Below, one piece after another: positions 1 through 11,294 of a DNA stretch of 64,000 bases. How positions within the stretch are numbered: the first letter of the stretch is position 1; every line of letters begins with the position of its first letter. The stretch lies in the NCBI GenBank assembly GCA_038503035.1, contig JAVSML010024349.1, positions 310,001 through 374,000 of the forward strand, in the 5' to 3' direction. The DNA comes from Crocodylus rhombifer. Taxonomy: Eukaryota > Chordata > Crocodylia > Crocodylidae. Position numbers and translations under genes: made by a program. Under the pieces are notes generated by a model. That model worked only from the letters and a program-made list of their open reading frames with translations. It did not search any database and had not been told where the DNA came from.

Positions 1-1525
1 TTTCAAAATCCTAGCTACAATTTTTACCATCTCACCTTATCAAAAGCTACCCTTTGCTAATTTACATACTAAAGGACTTGGCTATGAATAAAGGAGAGGA
101 TGCCAGATTTTTCATTTGCACTATGTTCCCTTTGCACCATTCTGCCAGTACCATGGCAGTTTTTCAGAAGTAAATGCCATGTCCTCCAGGTTTAGTGCCC
201 CTTTAGAGTGCCTTCACAGTGCAAAAGGCTTACATTGTGGTCTAAATAAGCGTCAAACCCATCCTGCGTAGAACTCTTCTCGGAAGTTAGAGGGCAAGTA
301 GTCTCGGAGAGTCACCTAGTTACTTTCTGAGAAAATTTTAGTCTCTTTGGCACACTGGGAAATTACTCTTACAGCCCAACCCTTTGTGCCTAAAAGGCTC
401 TTAATGTCTCTGCTTTCAAGTCCCCCTTTCCCTGCATTTTTCAGTCATTTCTTAGGCTCTGATGTAATAAAATGTCTATCAGAATAACAGCAGGGTTTTT
501 ACAATAATCAAAACATACAATGAATTTAATCTCCTGTTAAAGTAACTATATAATTCTTTCCAAAACAAATCTGACTAAAGGTTTCTGTACACAGGAAAGT
601 TTTCTAGTTATGCCATTATAATTAAAGTGGAATAATTAAATTTTTACAGCTATGCCAGTTTAAGTCTAAGTCCTGCAAATTCAGCATTTATTGTGGAATA
701 GATTTAAGAATTCTGCAAAGATGCAAGTTAAACCAGAGAAAGGCCCTCTAACTCTCTTCAGGGAGTTTTATATCAGAACAACTCTAACATTTAAATTCAC
801 TTTTTTCTTATCGCAGAATAACTTATTCTTATATACAAGCCCCAGAAATTCTCATGTTTACTGTTAAAATAATAAAATTATCCAGCAATCCTCGAAACTA
901 CTGTGTCACAATAAGAACCTAGGATAATTACAGCAGTTTTAGTGTTTGGAATCAAACAAAGATTTTTTTTTGCAAGTAGACGAGATTTGTTGCTAGTCAG
1001 ATTCAGAGTACAGTGTAGGTAGAGGGGGTTGATTGTAAATCAGCACAAAAGATAATTTAGGACATCACTCTGAAACTTGAAGTTGCAAGCGCACTGAGCT
1101 TGCATCCACCCATGCACACTAAGGCTGTTTGAGACTCCAAGGCTGAAGTGTAATGATGGTAGTAGTAGTAGTGGTGGTGGTGCTGGTGGTGGTGGTGGTG
1201 GTATAAAGCAGAGATTGACAACTGCTCAACTGAATCCATTCACTGCTCTTTGACTCGAGTTTGGCTCACTGTTTGTAGCTCTGCCTTGACCTACGCCAGC
1301 ACCCTATTTAGCTAGAACACGTTTCTGTACTAACGAGTGGCTCAGCAGCATCTCAAAAACACAAACATTAGGGTTACTTGGCTGTTCAGCCAGAAAGAAT
1401 TGTGTAGCAACCCTTCACCTTTGGAGGAAATGCTCAGACTCCCCCAGGACAGTAAAGGACTCCACATTACAGATGTTCCTGAGTGTGCATATATCAGGAA
1501 AGAGAACCAAGAACACAGCTCTTAC
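1..1525 (-). other. TECPR1: TECPR1 intron 7 (partial)
   Basis: I find no exon-like segment in 1.5 kb of AT-rich sequence. The only structure is a short GTA/GTG trinucleotide run at about 1156-1202, which creates a spurious histidine-rich frame on the minus strand. Confidence 0.7.
1156..1202. repeat. (GTA/GTG)n trinucleotide microsatellite
   Basis: About 47 bp of AGT/GGT triplets are visible directly. It lies in a TECPR1 intron. Confidence 0.85.
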
Positions 1526-1626
1526 TTTTCTGTCTTTGGTAACAGCCCACACCACATTTACTCCCACAGAGACATGCAGGATCCCATTTTCAGAGCCTGG
1601 GGATTCCACAACTGTCCAAGAAATTC
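1526..1626 (-). CDS. TECPR1: TECPR1 exon 7, tectonin repeat, last exon seen in the window
   Basis: This is a 101-bp exon (two bases of the split Gly, then 33 codons). The acceptor is CTTTGCAG and the donor GTAAGAG. It encodes SWTVVESPGSENG followed by VSVGVNVVWAVTKDRK. The next exon, which should begin with a VWFRRG-like sequence, is not found between positions 1 and 1525. The gene therefore continues beyond the left edge. Confidence 0.94.
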
Positions 1627-4600
1627 CTGCAAAGACACAGAATAGAGAGTCCTTGTACACTGGATTCTTGTTACGATCTCTAGAAACCAAAGGCGCTTTT
1701 CTGTATGACAAGACAGAACTTTACCATGAGGGTTATTTCTGTCAATTCCCTCTCTCACAATAGCTTGTCCTTCCCAAAGAGTTGCCCATAAGAGGTCATA
1801 TGGTCCACAGCTGATCTGTACTACTTCGCCAGGGGTGGCTACTAATGACCACAAGGAGCCTTCTGGATTGTGGTGGCAAACATCTTCTCTGTACCATACC
1901 TAGACAAACACAAAAGCTTTAGAAAAATGCTATTGCAACACAAACAATCACAACCTTTAGGACAAACATGCAGAGTTATGGAGAGTGGCCCTTCTTCAAC
2001 CACCTCTCATTTGACTGCATTTGCTCTTTCCCCCTTTAAATGGCATTTGCTGATGCAGATTACTCAGCTGCAAACCAATTTCCCTGTGTACTCAGGGAGG
2101 AGACTTTATAGCTTAGCTTTTATGATGCAAGCCAAGTTGGATCAGGCACATGATCTGTTGCCACAAGATCCCTATGTGTTTCAACATTTAAAGCACATAA
2201 ATGGGCTTCAGACACATTGAATAAATTAGGCTAAGTCTCCTTCTTTAGGAGAAAGTACATCATTCATATGAAGACAACATGCTCAGGTTATTATTGGACA
2301 ATTTGATTAAGCATGCAGAACTGCTCACTGGGTGACACAGTTTGGATAGGAGTCAAGACTCCATCACATATGTAGCCTTTGATGGTATCCAGTCCAAACA
2401 CAGTCCAATCCTGTGTTTATCCACAGCAGAGAGGTGTCACTTAGGAGTTCTGTACTTGCTACCCCTCACCATGTCTATATATTTTCTTCTTTAGCATACA
2501 TCTGTAGCGGGAAGGTTCAGCATGAAAATCATCCTTTGATCTATCCATGTTCCTCTTTGTGGCGGATAATGAGCACAGCATTCTTACATTCATGAACATT
2601 TTACTTTTGTAGAAATCAATGCACATCTATACCATAATGCTTTGGAAGACCTAGCTTGGGTATCCTGGCAAAGCACTATATTGGTGTTGTGTAGATATAG
2701 TTTTAGTTATAAATATATAAGTCTAAGGCAGGGAGCTAAACTGAGGCATCCAGGGTTTGAAGCAAGTCATCGAAGGCTACAGAGCCAGTTGGTAGTAAAG
2801 TGGGCACAGAATCCAGAAGCATCTGTTATAACTGCTTGGTTATAATCTCTTCCAGTACCATAACTACTAGGGCGGGCAACTGTCCCCCCAGTGCTGACTC
2901 GGTGGGGCATGAAAAAAACTTGCAATCATGCCAGCAGCATGGCAGCAACTGGAAGTTTCCACTGCCCCTGTGCCCAGCTGTGTTGCTATGCTGCTGCTCA
3001 CTTCTACCATGTAAAGCTATTTCTAGGCCTGAGAATCACATGATAGGAACAGTCCAAGGACAGAAAGAGGGTAGCTGAGATTACACCATAAGAATGAAAT
3101 AAGAAAAAGCAGAGCAAGATTCTTACAACACTGGGAAGTATTCAAGAGGCTTATGGAAACAATGCCAGTTGCTGAGAATTTTGGCCTGGAATATTTTATT
3201 ATAATAAAGGTTTTATAGGGTTGGATTCCAAGGATAGCTCACTGCCAGCTCAGAAGGATTTAATCCCTTCAGCAAATTTAACTTGTCCCTCTGGTATTCT
3301 AGAAAACAATAAGGGAGCTAGCCCTTGAGGAACTATCTAGATTGAAGGAGAAAAATGCTTATTTAAATCAAATTAACTAATGTGACTTAAAACCCTGTGA
3401 AGGGGTAGACTACCCCCTGTGTTAGACTGGTTTAAAGTAAAGGGTTATTTTAAATGACACCTTGTACAAGATATATCCTTTTCCTTTACACTTTGCATTA
3501 CACATTTAGAAAGTAAGCTGTGTAGGCCAAGGACTGTCTCAGTATGTTTGTACAGTAACTGGCATAAGAGAGCCCCTTCTTGTTTGGCTCATAAGTGCTT
3601 ACCTTATTAAATATGATAATGTAAATTAGATCAACTCAGTTAAAAAGATGCAGAAAGCTGCCTGGTCACTCATTGTGGATTAAACTGGGTTTATTTTGGT
3701 GTGGTTTAAGCCAGTTTGGACAAAGAGACGCTAAACCAAAATAAGCTTCTCCTTAGCGTCCTGTCACTCCTCATCCTCCTTTCCAGATCCTACCCTTCCA
3801 CTTCAAACAATTTCAGAGCAGTGGCACTCAACCTTCTGGCCCCTGGGCTGGATGAGTGGTGCAGAGTCAGTCCATGGGCTGGATTCATTGTGGGGCTGAT
3901 GCAGGAGGCTGGCTCCAATCTAGCCATGTGCCAGCCTAATCCCAATCCAGCTGCATACCACTCCATCTCATGCTGCTTCAATCCCATGCCAGCCCAATCT
4001 GGCCATACGCTGCCCTGATCCCACACCACCCCGATCCAGCCACACACTGCCCTGATCCTGTGCCACTGCCCCAACCTGCCTATGCACCCCCACATCCTGC
4101 ACTACCTTGCTCTGGCTGCAGGCCAGCCCATCTCTTGCTGCCTTAATCCCATATGAGCCTGATCCAGTCACATGCCACCCTGATCCCACAATGCTTTGTG
4201 GACTACCATAATCCTGAGTCATTATGATCCTGCTCTGCCCTGGAGCAGCATGTGGACAGATCAATCTCACCATGTGCTGTCCCAACCCCATGCTGGCTTT
4301 GACTATGGTGGGACAACTCATGGTGTAAAACAGGGCAGCCCAGCCTGTAGTATGGGTGTCACAGGTGGCATGAGCAGTCTCTGTGTGTGGCATACAGCAG
4401 ATTGAAGAGAGGACATACAGCACAGTGACAGATAGGCAAGAGAACACAAACCATAGAGTCAGGCCAGGTAGGGAGCAGAGAGTAGAGCTGCAGACTGGGT
4501 AAGGGAAAAGGATTGGAGTGGCACTCAGGAAGGGTGCGGAGCTAATTTTTGGCACCCCTGCCATAAAGCTTAATACTTACTGGTGTAAAGTAATGTTCAA

Positions 4601-7600
4601 CACAAGCAAAAGGACTAAAAAACACCTACTTTGAACACCTTCAAGAGAAATTTGGATGTTTATCTTGCTGGGATCCTATGACCCCTGCTGACTTCCTGCC
4701 CCTGGGGAAGGGGGCTGGACTCGATGATCTTCCGAGGTCCCTTCCAGCCCTAATGTCTGTGAAAATTTTGCCCTTTTTGCTGGTTTAGTTTAACATTCAG
4801 AAGCAACTTTTTCCTATGGGATAACACTAATGAACTCTCCCTCTTTAGTTTTAATTTAGCTGAATCATTCAGCAGCCTGTCACATCTTCTGTCCCTCAGT
4901 CAGATATGCAATCAGCACAGATCCTGACAAGCATGTGATAGCAATGTGACAGAGCATCTGTCTGGGTTCAAATCCTGGAGTTCTTAGCCTCCTACACAAT
5001 GATGACTTAAATACAAAATAGAAGAACAACACACATGAAAAAGATTATACCCTTCCTTGTAAAGAAACTGCCCAGACTGATAAACGGCCAGCAGGCTCAT
5101 CAGTGATTTCCCATCCTCCAATGGAGATATCATTGAAAGGGTCTGGCAGTTGATGGGGATTTTCAAGGGATATAATCTATAGCAAAAAAAAAAAAAAAAA
5201 AAAAAAAAAGGAGTTAGAGAAAAGGAGGAAGAGGTAAAACCACATATTGTACCTGCAGGGAAATGAGCAACTTAGCTCAGTTGACTGCTGGTCAAATGGT
5301 TGGGCATGGAGGACAGTCTAATTGATCTCCTCCTTTTACTCAAAGCTCCATCCTTCAGGCAAGGGAAGGACACACTGGTGGAGAAGCATGGAGGAAACTT
5401 TCACTCCTGCTGCTGCAAAATATCTATTCTTTGGCTCTACAGAGGACAATCAAATCTGAGGCCTGGGACAAGCAGACAGAAATCCCTTTCCCCTCCAGAC
5501 CTATATGAGCATACATAAGACTGGGCAATTGCCTGCATCCAAGTTAGACCCAAATATGCAGACAGTTCTTAGCCTTTAATATTAAAAAGTTTGGCAGATA
5601 GTGCTGGAATTTGCAGAGGAGCTAAGAGTTAGATATATAAATCCCACTGAATTTTTACAGGATTTGGACACTGAATAATCCCAGCCTTAAAATTATAATG
5701 CTAGCAAGAGGTGTTGCATTTGCAGCTGTGGAGTTCAAGGTCCTGTCTTTTCTTCCCACAGCATATAAGCAGTGACAGAAGTGTAGACTTGCCCACTTTC
5801 ATGTCATCATTTTCTTCATACACTACTTAAGATAATAAGTGCATTAAAAAAAAGATAGAGACCTTTGCCCAAGTGTCTCGTGACTTATATCTCCTGTATC
5901 TGATCCATCTTCTGCGTCGGACACAGGAATTCCATTTCTTATCCTTTGTGTAGGTAGCTGGAAAGTCTATTGCATATGTCCAACCCTTTGAACAGAGGTT
6001 TACTTTCATAAAGATCAGAAGTGGAGGAACACATTAAATAACATCTCAGAACATTTCTACAAAAGAGTCTCCCCTGCAAATGTAATACAAATTACTGTGC
6101 ATGTAACTTTGATCAGTGGATTTCCTAGTTCTGTATCAGTTAATGACTCTACAGATATAGACTGCATTTCAAATAACCCATCGCATACATACAAAACCAG
6201 TGAGCACTTTATTTTTGCTGTAATACCAATGTTACAGGAAATAGTAATGGCATTCAACTGCTCACATTTTAGTGCAAGCTCCAAACCTACTGAAGTTAAC
6301 GGTGATTTCTTTTGGCTTTAAAGTCTTCTACAATACCCCACCAGTGCTATACTGCAGGCAAGCTACTTCCTAGAAAAAGAAGTAGCTAGGGGAGGATAAG
6401 AAATGCCTTTTACTTTAATAGGATGTGGATTCCCAGAATGGATCCCTTGCCGGTATTGTTCACCTACCCCTTTCTCTGTTGGTTCCCCTCCAATATTTTC
6501 ATCCACATACCAGTCAGACTCCCACTCCCAGTGTGGTGAGGGCAGTGTGAAACTGTCAAGTTGCTGATGTTTTAGCCCGCTCACATCACTCCATTGCCAG
6601 CGATCACTGGGCATTAATTTCTCACAGAAGCCACCAACTGGATTCCAACGCTGCCAAGAGAAGAAAGGAACAACGATCACAATGATGCAGTGCCTTCAAG
6701 GTTGTGCTGCCTTGTTAGATTGCAGACAGAGCCTCAGAGGTCTTCAGTGGTCTATCTATCTTATTCTGCACCAGTAAAGGGTGTTGTTTGTTATCCTACC
6801 TCTTTCTTGTTCCCTGAACACAGCAAATCTTTTACTGCTATAATTGCACACAGGATCATAGGGCTGGAAAGGACCTCACAAGGCCATCTAGTTCAGCTCC
6901 CTGCTCAAGGCAGGATCATCCATCACAGTCATGTTATGATTTTTGCTAACGCAGTGTGGCAGGACCGATCTAGGGCGCTGTGACCTCCCCTAGCGTCCTT
7001 GCCTACCGTGCCAAGTCTGGGTCCTGAACACACCCTCTGTCTCCCCTGCCACGTCTTTGATCTTTATATTATCAATGGGAGGCTGCCTTCCTGCCCTTCT
7101 TGGCATGGGGCCGGTCTTACTATACCGGGACTTTGGTTCTAGTCCCTGTGCTGGTCCTCTCTCGAGGCCTACACAATGTACCCGCCCCGTCCTGGGGTGT
7201 CTCTCTGACTGCGCCCCTTCTCGCCCAGCCCGGACTTCCCAATGGGCTTATTCCCCTCTCGGGGCTTCGTATCTCACAGGCAGTGCCCCACTCGGGCCTG
7301 CCTCCCTTATGCTCTGCGGCCACTTGCATACTGGCCTGCGCCCCATGCTCCCCGCGGTCTCTATGCCCACACTCGGGCCTGTGGTTGCGCCTCTCGCGCG
7401 GCCCGCTTGCACTCGGGCCTGCCCCACCCGAACTCGGGCCTGTGGTTGCGCCTCTCGCGCGCCCCGCCTGCACTCGGGCCTACGTCCCACTGGGGCTCTT
7501 CCCAATTGGGGTTTCCAACTGGGGCCTGTCCCGGTAATGCCCACGCTGGGCTGGGGTCGGGACCCCCCACTACTTAGACCCACCTTCCTGGGCCCGCACC

Positions 7601-9694
7601 CTACTGGGCTTCTGCCCTACTGGACCCTTCCCGAAGTCGCCCTAATGGGCTGGGGTCGAGACAACCCCACAACACGGCACGCTCCGTGGTGCCAGGAACT
7701 CCCCCACCTTACTGGGGAGATCCCTTGAGGCCTCCTCCACCCCTACAGCCTTGCCCAGTCCTCCGGTGTAATAATCACAACACCCCAAACAGAAACGCAA
7801 GGCCCCTAGGCCATAACATGAATCTTTAAGCCAACCTGGCTATCCTTCTCTCATCCCTGTCAGGGTCCTCTCCACCCTGGATCTGGATGCTGCTGCACAA
7901 CACCGCCCTGCTCAGTCTAGCAGAGCTCTCACTCCTTGAGCTGCCAGAGGGGAACTGCCTCTGGCCTCAGCCTTCCCTGCTTATGAAGGCCAAGCCTCGC
8001 CCCCTGGTGGTCAGCTGATCCAATTAGTTCCCATGTCAACTGCCACTTGCTGCCCTAATGAATGGCAGCTGAATCCATTTCCTATTATCAGTAGCAGGCA
8101 CCCTAGTGCCCTGCTACACGCAGTTAGGGCCATTAGGGATGCGTTTTTTAGTTGCCATGTTGACACAACTTTATAACGCAGAGCACACAACACTGTTACT
8201 CTCAGTCAGAATGAAATAGCTATCACTATTCTTTGGATGGGTGCATCACATCTTATGGAACAAAGATCAAAGTGTATTCATATTTATATAAAGTATTATC
8301 TATACCTGCTGGACACCAAGCTAAATTGCGCTACACATTTATTTTCCCCTTCCCCCACTATTCATGGTCTGGTTGCTATGACTCTTTTTGTTTGTTTTCA
8401 CAAAAAACTTCCTTTTCTGTTCTCCAATTTCTATTTTTCATGGTTTTAAACTACTTTGTAACCAAATGTTCCTTTCACATTTACATTCACAGTTGAGATA
8501 AGAAGATAAAAAGTTATGGTTTTCTAACCAATAACATGTTTCATGGGAAAAGGAACATTCTAAAAAGGAGTGTGTAATTAAACAATATATAAAAATGAGC
8601 CCAAGAAAATATTTAAATACCCTCCAATATTTAAACACAAACATAATCTATATTTATCCATCCATCCTTCAGAAGACAAAAGAAATATGCAGGAAATAAT
8701 CTTTCAGTTTTAGCTTTGAAATGATTTTTACCATGTATATGAGAGTTTTTGGTTTTGTTCATTTTTTAAAATTGTTTTTCTTTACAATGTAATTATAAAG
8801 GAAAATGTCAATGCTCCTTTTATAGAGAAGCTGATAGTATGTGACGAGTAACAACATTCTATATTTTTTTAAGAACTATATAATGGAAAATAGCCTCCTA
8901 TAGAATTGAAATCAACAGGAATAACATTTGCTAAAAAGCTATATAGGCTTTGTTGTTGTGAAGTAATATGGCATCAGTTTTTGGTCAGCAATGGGACCAG
9001 GTGATTCTGTCTGCAGTGGCTGGTGTTCAAGAGCGCCCTGTTTGCAAGTGATGTAAAGATTAAGTTTTCCTGCTGGGGAGCAGGGAGATATTTGGGAATG
9101 TGATCCTCTGCTGAGAATTGAACCATTAAAGGAATAGCCTGCTATTTGCTGTAAAACAGTTCTTCAGAGGATTGAAGTATGGATTAAAAATAAATCAACC
9201 AGTGACTGCTCAGGAGGTGTGTAGGACACAGAGAAGGCAGGGATCCAGCAGAAGCTTGCCTGTCTGCCCCGTTCAATCTGAACACCAAATATGGCAACTT
9301 CTTATGCTTCTTTTTTGAATTCTCTCATATTTACCATACTGCATTGCAAACAACTTTATTACTGGAAAACTGATCAATATGGACAACTGAATTCTGATCT
9401 TACTGCTAACCCTGCCTGAAGAATTCATGGGAGTTTTTGCAGGTAGGCTTGTGACTTACACACCTGATTTTCATACGTTTCCTCCTGGTATCTAATAGGA
9501 ACATCAGTTGAGAATACATAGGTGTAGACCTGGTGATCACAAGCTATTCCCCAACAGCACTGTTTGACCGCAGAGACCCTTTTGAACTCCAGTTGCCCAT
9601 CTTTGCAGAGTTCCCAGTACTGGCCTGTTGTGGCAAGAGTGTACACCCTCCCAAAGATATCAACTGCCCACAAGAGGGAGCTTGGCATCGCCAT
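1526..9694 (-). CDS. TECPR1: TECPR1, tectonin beta-propeller repeat-containing protein 1, N-terminal 313 codons (5' partial gene model)
   Basis: Joined coding exons, read on the minus strand, are 9694-9464, 6650-6468, 5985-5863, 5176-5051, 1899-1725 and 1626-1526. All junctions have AG acceptors and GT donors, and the frame stays open for 313 codons. TECPR1 is a cytosolic/lysosomal-membrane protein. It binds ATG5-ATG12 and PI4P, promotes autophagosome-lysosome fusion, and senses exposed sphingomyelin on damaged lysosomes through its N-terminal DysF domain to drive LC3 lipidation. Visible in order: a first tectonin repeat (residues about 1-65), a DysF module (about 78-179, rich in W and the RRRRW block), then further tectonin repeats (about 190-313) with repeated VWAV and W-[FY]-R signatures. 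The human protein is about 1165 aa, so roughly the first quarter is here and the rest lies left of position 1. Identity is clear from near collinear similarity to human TECPR1 as I remember it. Confidence 0.95.
1725..1899 (-). CDS. TECPR1: TECPR1 exon 6, tectonin repeat
   Basis: This is a 175-bp exon (58 codons plus one base). The acceptor is TGTCTAG and the donor GTAAAG. It encodes VWYREDV, then a segment matching human TECPR1 through PGEVVQISCGP, DLLWATLWEGQA and VREGI. The last glycine codon is split with exon 7 across a very short 98-bp intron (1724-1627). Confidence 0.95.
3819..4560. repeat. Probable hAT-derived interspersed repeat with a degenerate tandem interior
   Basis: The left end begins CAGTGGCACTCAACC and the right end, read inverted, begins CAGGGGTGCC. 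Both fit hAT-type CAGNG termini. The interior is built from degenerate units of roughly 25-35 bp around 'GATCCAGCCACA..CTGCCCTGATCC'. I do not find a matching 8-bp target duplication, so the outer limits may belong to two overlapping elements. It lies in TECPR1 intron 5. Confidence 0.4.
4621..4762 (+). mobile_element. CR1 LINE 3'-end fragment
   Basis: About 140 bp of CR1 3' untranslated sequence in plus orientation. It contains the recognisable block GGCTGGACTCGATGATCTTC followed by CCCTTCCAGCCCTA. It is 5' truncated, as is usual for CR1, and lies in TECPR1 intron 5. Confidence 0.85.
5051..5176 (-). CDS. TECPR1: TECPR1 exon 5, linker and start of the second tectonin repeat
   Basis: This is a 126-bp, phase 0 exon of 42 codons. 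It contains PDPFNDISIGGWEIT and GRLSVWAVSLQGR, which match the human linker and repeat. The first eight codons diverge from the human protein. The acceptor TATAG is preceded by an uninterrupted run of 26 T on the minus strand (5209-5184). The donor is GTATAA. Confidence 0.93.
5184..5209 (+). repeat. A26 run forming the polypyrimidine tract of TECPR1 exon 5
   Basis: Twenty-six consecutive A on the plus strand equal 26 T immediately upstream of the exon 5 acceptor on the minus strand. It may be the tail of a decayed retroposon, or a slippage-expanded pyrimidine tract. Confidence 0.9.
5863..5985 (-). CDS. TECPR1: TECPR1 exon 4, DysF domain C-terminal half
   Basis: This is a 123-bp, phase 0 exon of 41 codons. 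It encodes GWTYAIDFPATY followed by a basic tryptophan block (VRRRRWIRYRRY), the DysFC signature. The acceptor context (TGTTCAAAG) has a short pyrimidine tract; the donor is GTCTCT after AAAG, which departs from consensus. Protein similarity fixes both ends. Confidence 0.93.
6468..6650 (-). CDS. TECPR1: TECPR1 exon 3, DysF domain N-terminal half
   Basis: This is a 183-bp, phase 0 exon of 61 codons. The acceptor is CTTGGCAG and the donor GTAGGTG. It encodes a tryptophan-rich block (RWNPVGGFCEKL, DRWQWSDVSG, PHWEWESDWYVDENIGGEP), typical of the DysFN half of a DysF domain. In TECPR1 this domain binds sphingomyelin on the cytosolic face of damaged lysosomes. Confidence 0.95.
6853..6930 (-). mobile_element. 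CR1 LINE 3'-end fragment
   Basis: The sequence GATCATAGGGCTGGAAAGGA, followed by a CCATCTAGTTCAGCTCCCTG block, is the reverse complement of the CR1 3' end. It lies in TECPR1 intron 2 just left of the solo LTR. Confidence 0.8.
6955..8118. mobile_element. Solo LTR of an LTR retrotransposon or endogenous retrovirus
   Basis: The element begins TGTGGCAGG and ends CCTGCTACA, so it has TG...CA termini with a short inverted repeat. It is flanked by a perfect 5-bp direct repeat CGCAG (6950-6954 and 8119-8123), the signature of integrase-mediated insertion. Its length of 1164 bp suits one LTR, and there is no internal gag/pol-like frame, so it is a solo LTR left by recombination. The interior 7360-7490 contains repeated CACTCGGGCCTG units. 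Orientation is uncertain. On the minus strand a CATAAGC promoter-like site lies near 7980. It sits in TECPR1 intron 2. Open frames here are by-products of high GC content. Confidence 0.8.
7360..7495 (+). repeat. Short tandem repeat inside the solo LTR
   Basis: Units of about 60 bp containing TGGTTGCGCCTCTCGCGCG and CACTCGGGCCTG recur at least twice (near 7380 and 7441). Partial copies of the CTCGGGCCTG core occur from about 7290. Confidence 0.7.
8124..9463 (-). other. TECPR1: TECPR1 intron 2, right part
   Basis: AT-rich intronic sequence without a recognisable gene or repeat family. Open frames here (8233-8496 and others) lack similarity to anything I recognise. Confidence 0.6.
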
Positions 9695-9695
9695 G
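9464..9695 (-). CDS. TECPR1: TECPR1 exon 2, first coding exon
   Basis: The acceptor is a pyrimidine-rich tract ending in AG (positions 9697-9696); the exon then begins with one C followed directly by ATG at 9694-9692. A second in-frame ATG lies at 9688-9686. The human protein starts at the position of the second Met (MP..), so the real start may be either. The donor GT is at 9463-9462 after a CAG codon. The 77 codons encode the first tectonin-type repeat, with the LLWAVDIFGRVYTL and CCWGIACD signatures. Because the ATG sits one base after the splice junction, the 5' UTR lies almost entirely in exon 1. Confidence 0.95.
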
Positions 9696-11294
9696 GCTGA
9701 AAAACAAGAAAGACATTAGCAGAGAAGACCCTTATAAAAGGAGGGCTTGAGCTCCAACTTCAAAGTCTGAACAGTCCTGAACTCTGGGATGGTTCAAACC
9801 TGGACTCTGAACTGAACAACCTTGGTTATCTCCAAGTACATCAACTTCAAAAGTTTTGAGGGAGTCTATGGTGGTCAAGCACCCAAATCCCATTGGCTTT
9901 GTGACTGCTGGTACCTTACTACCTTTGGCTCCTTTGAAAATCTCAGTGGAGAACTTTATTGTCAGTGAAGAGGGATCCATTCTTTGATACAAATAGCAGC
10001 CAGAGTGTCCGGCTGAGGGGGGAAGTCAAAGGGCCTTGGCACGTTGATAAAGGAGCCTGCAAGAGCCGCACTGCTACTGCTTCCTTGCTAAACACAGCCC
10101 TTCACACTTCAGAGTGACACATTTTCCCCAGTCATACTATATGTCTGGCCCCACAAATTCATGGGACTACCTCATCAGCTTCCTCTTGCTTAATGGCCTA
10201 GATGACCAGGTCAGCTCAGAAGGAGAAAGCTCAATGGGGAAGCTGACTGTGAGACATATTTTCAGTCCATGATAGTCTTGTGACTCTGGGCAAATCCCTC
10301 TGGGTGTGACCTGTTGTCCTATACAGGTTTATGCCTATACTCACAGAATTCAATTAGACTAGTGCATTTTATCAGCACCAAGTCCTTTTTTTTGGTATGC
10401 TGTGCACTTCCTACCAGTGAAACAGTAACAGAGGCGTGTTCAGGATCACTCACTATGTGGGACAGCCACTTGGGTGTATTTGGGTGTTTTTTTAAAACTG
10501 TGTGATATGCAACCCATGTAGCCAGAGGCCAAGAAGGGAAAAGGACCAAATGCACAACAATGAGGAAGCACTGCCTAGAACCAGCATTCAACTATTCAAC
10601 ACACTATTTCTTTGTCTGTTAAGGGCAGCTTTGCTCTCACAACATAGTCCTAAAGAAAGTAGCTTGCTTGCCTTCTTGTTGGTAATCAGCAGTGAAAGAG
10701 AATAGCCAGTCTTTCTGACAGTGAACATAAAGTAACTGAGAGGGCAGAGAAAAGTAAGCCTGCATCTGAGAGCGCAGAACATGTTCACTTGGAATTTCAG
10801 TCCATGATGCTCAGGCTTAGACTCTGAGATGTTGGGGACTTCAACTCCTAGAGGTCACTAAGAGCTGAGAGTGCCAAGCACTTTGCAGGAGTGAGTGGGT
10901 GGGACAAAGACCAATAGAAGAGGAAATGTGCCAGAGGGAAGGAGATAGCAGCACAGAATGACTCCAACAACCAAGACAACATCTACCCCATCTTCTTGGG
11001 GGATCTTAATTTGAGCTCCAGACCTTCCCCTTTGGTTGTAGCCTGCTCATCCCAACAGATCATGAGCTGAAGGCATTCAGAAAGACTACAGCAATGAGGG
11101 CCAAAAAATACTACAGATTTAAGAGAAGAATAATTTTACACTTAAAAATGCAAAAGGGAAATTTAGGAGATGTCTTAATAGACTTCTGTCTGCACATAGG
11201 CAAATCATTTCTCCTCCACACCTCAGTTTCCCCCTCGGTAAAATGGGAATTGCAATCGGCAGCCTAGGGTTCCTGTTACTTCAAGGGAAGAAGT

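Noticed and set aside
1057..1239. 60-codon histidine-rich frame on the minus strand
   Set aside because: Produced by the GTA/GTG microsatellite; it sits in a TECPR1 intron with no splice or similarity support.
7057..7728. 223-codon frame on the plus strand and overlapping frames on both strands
   Set aside because: They lie inside the GC-rich, internally repeated solo LTR. Several frames are open at once, showing a composition effect.
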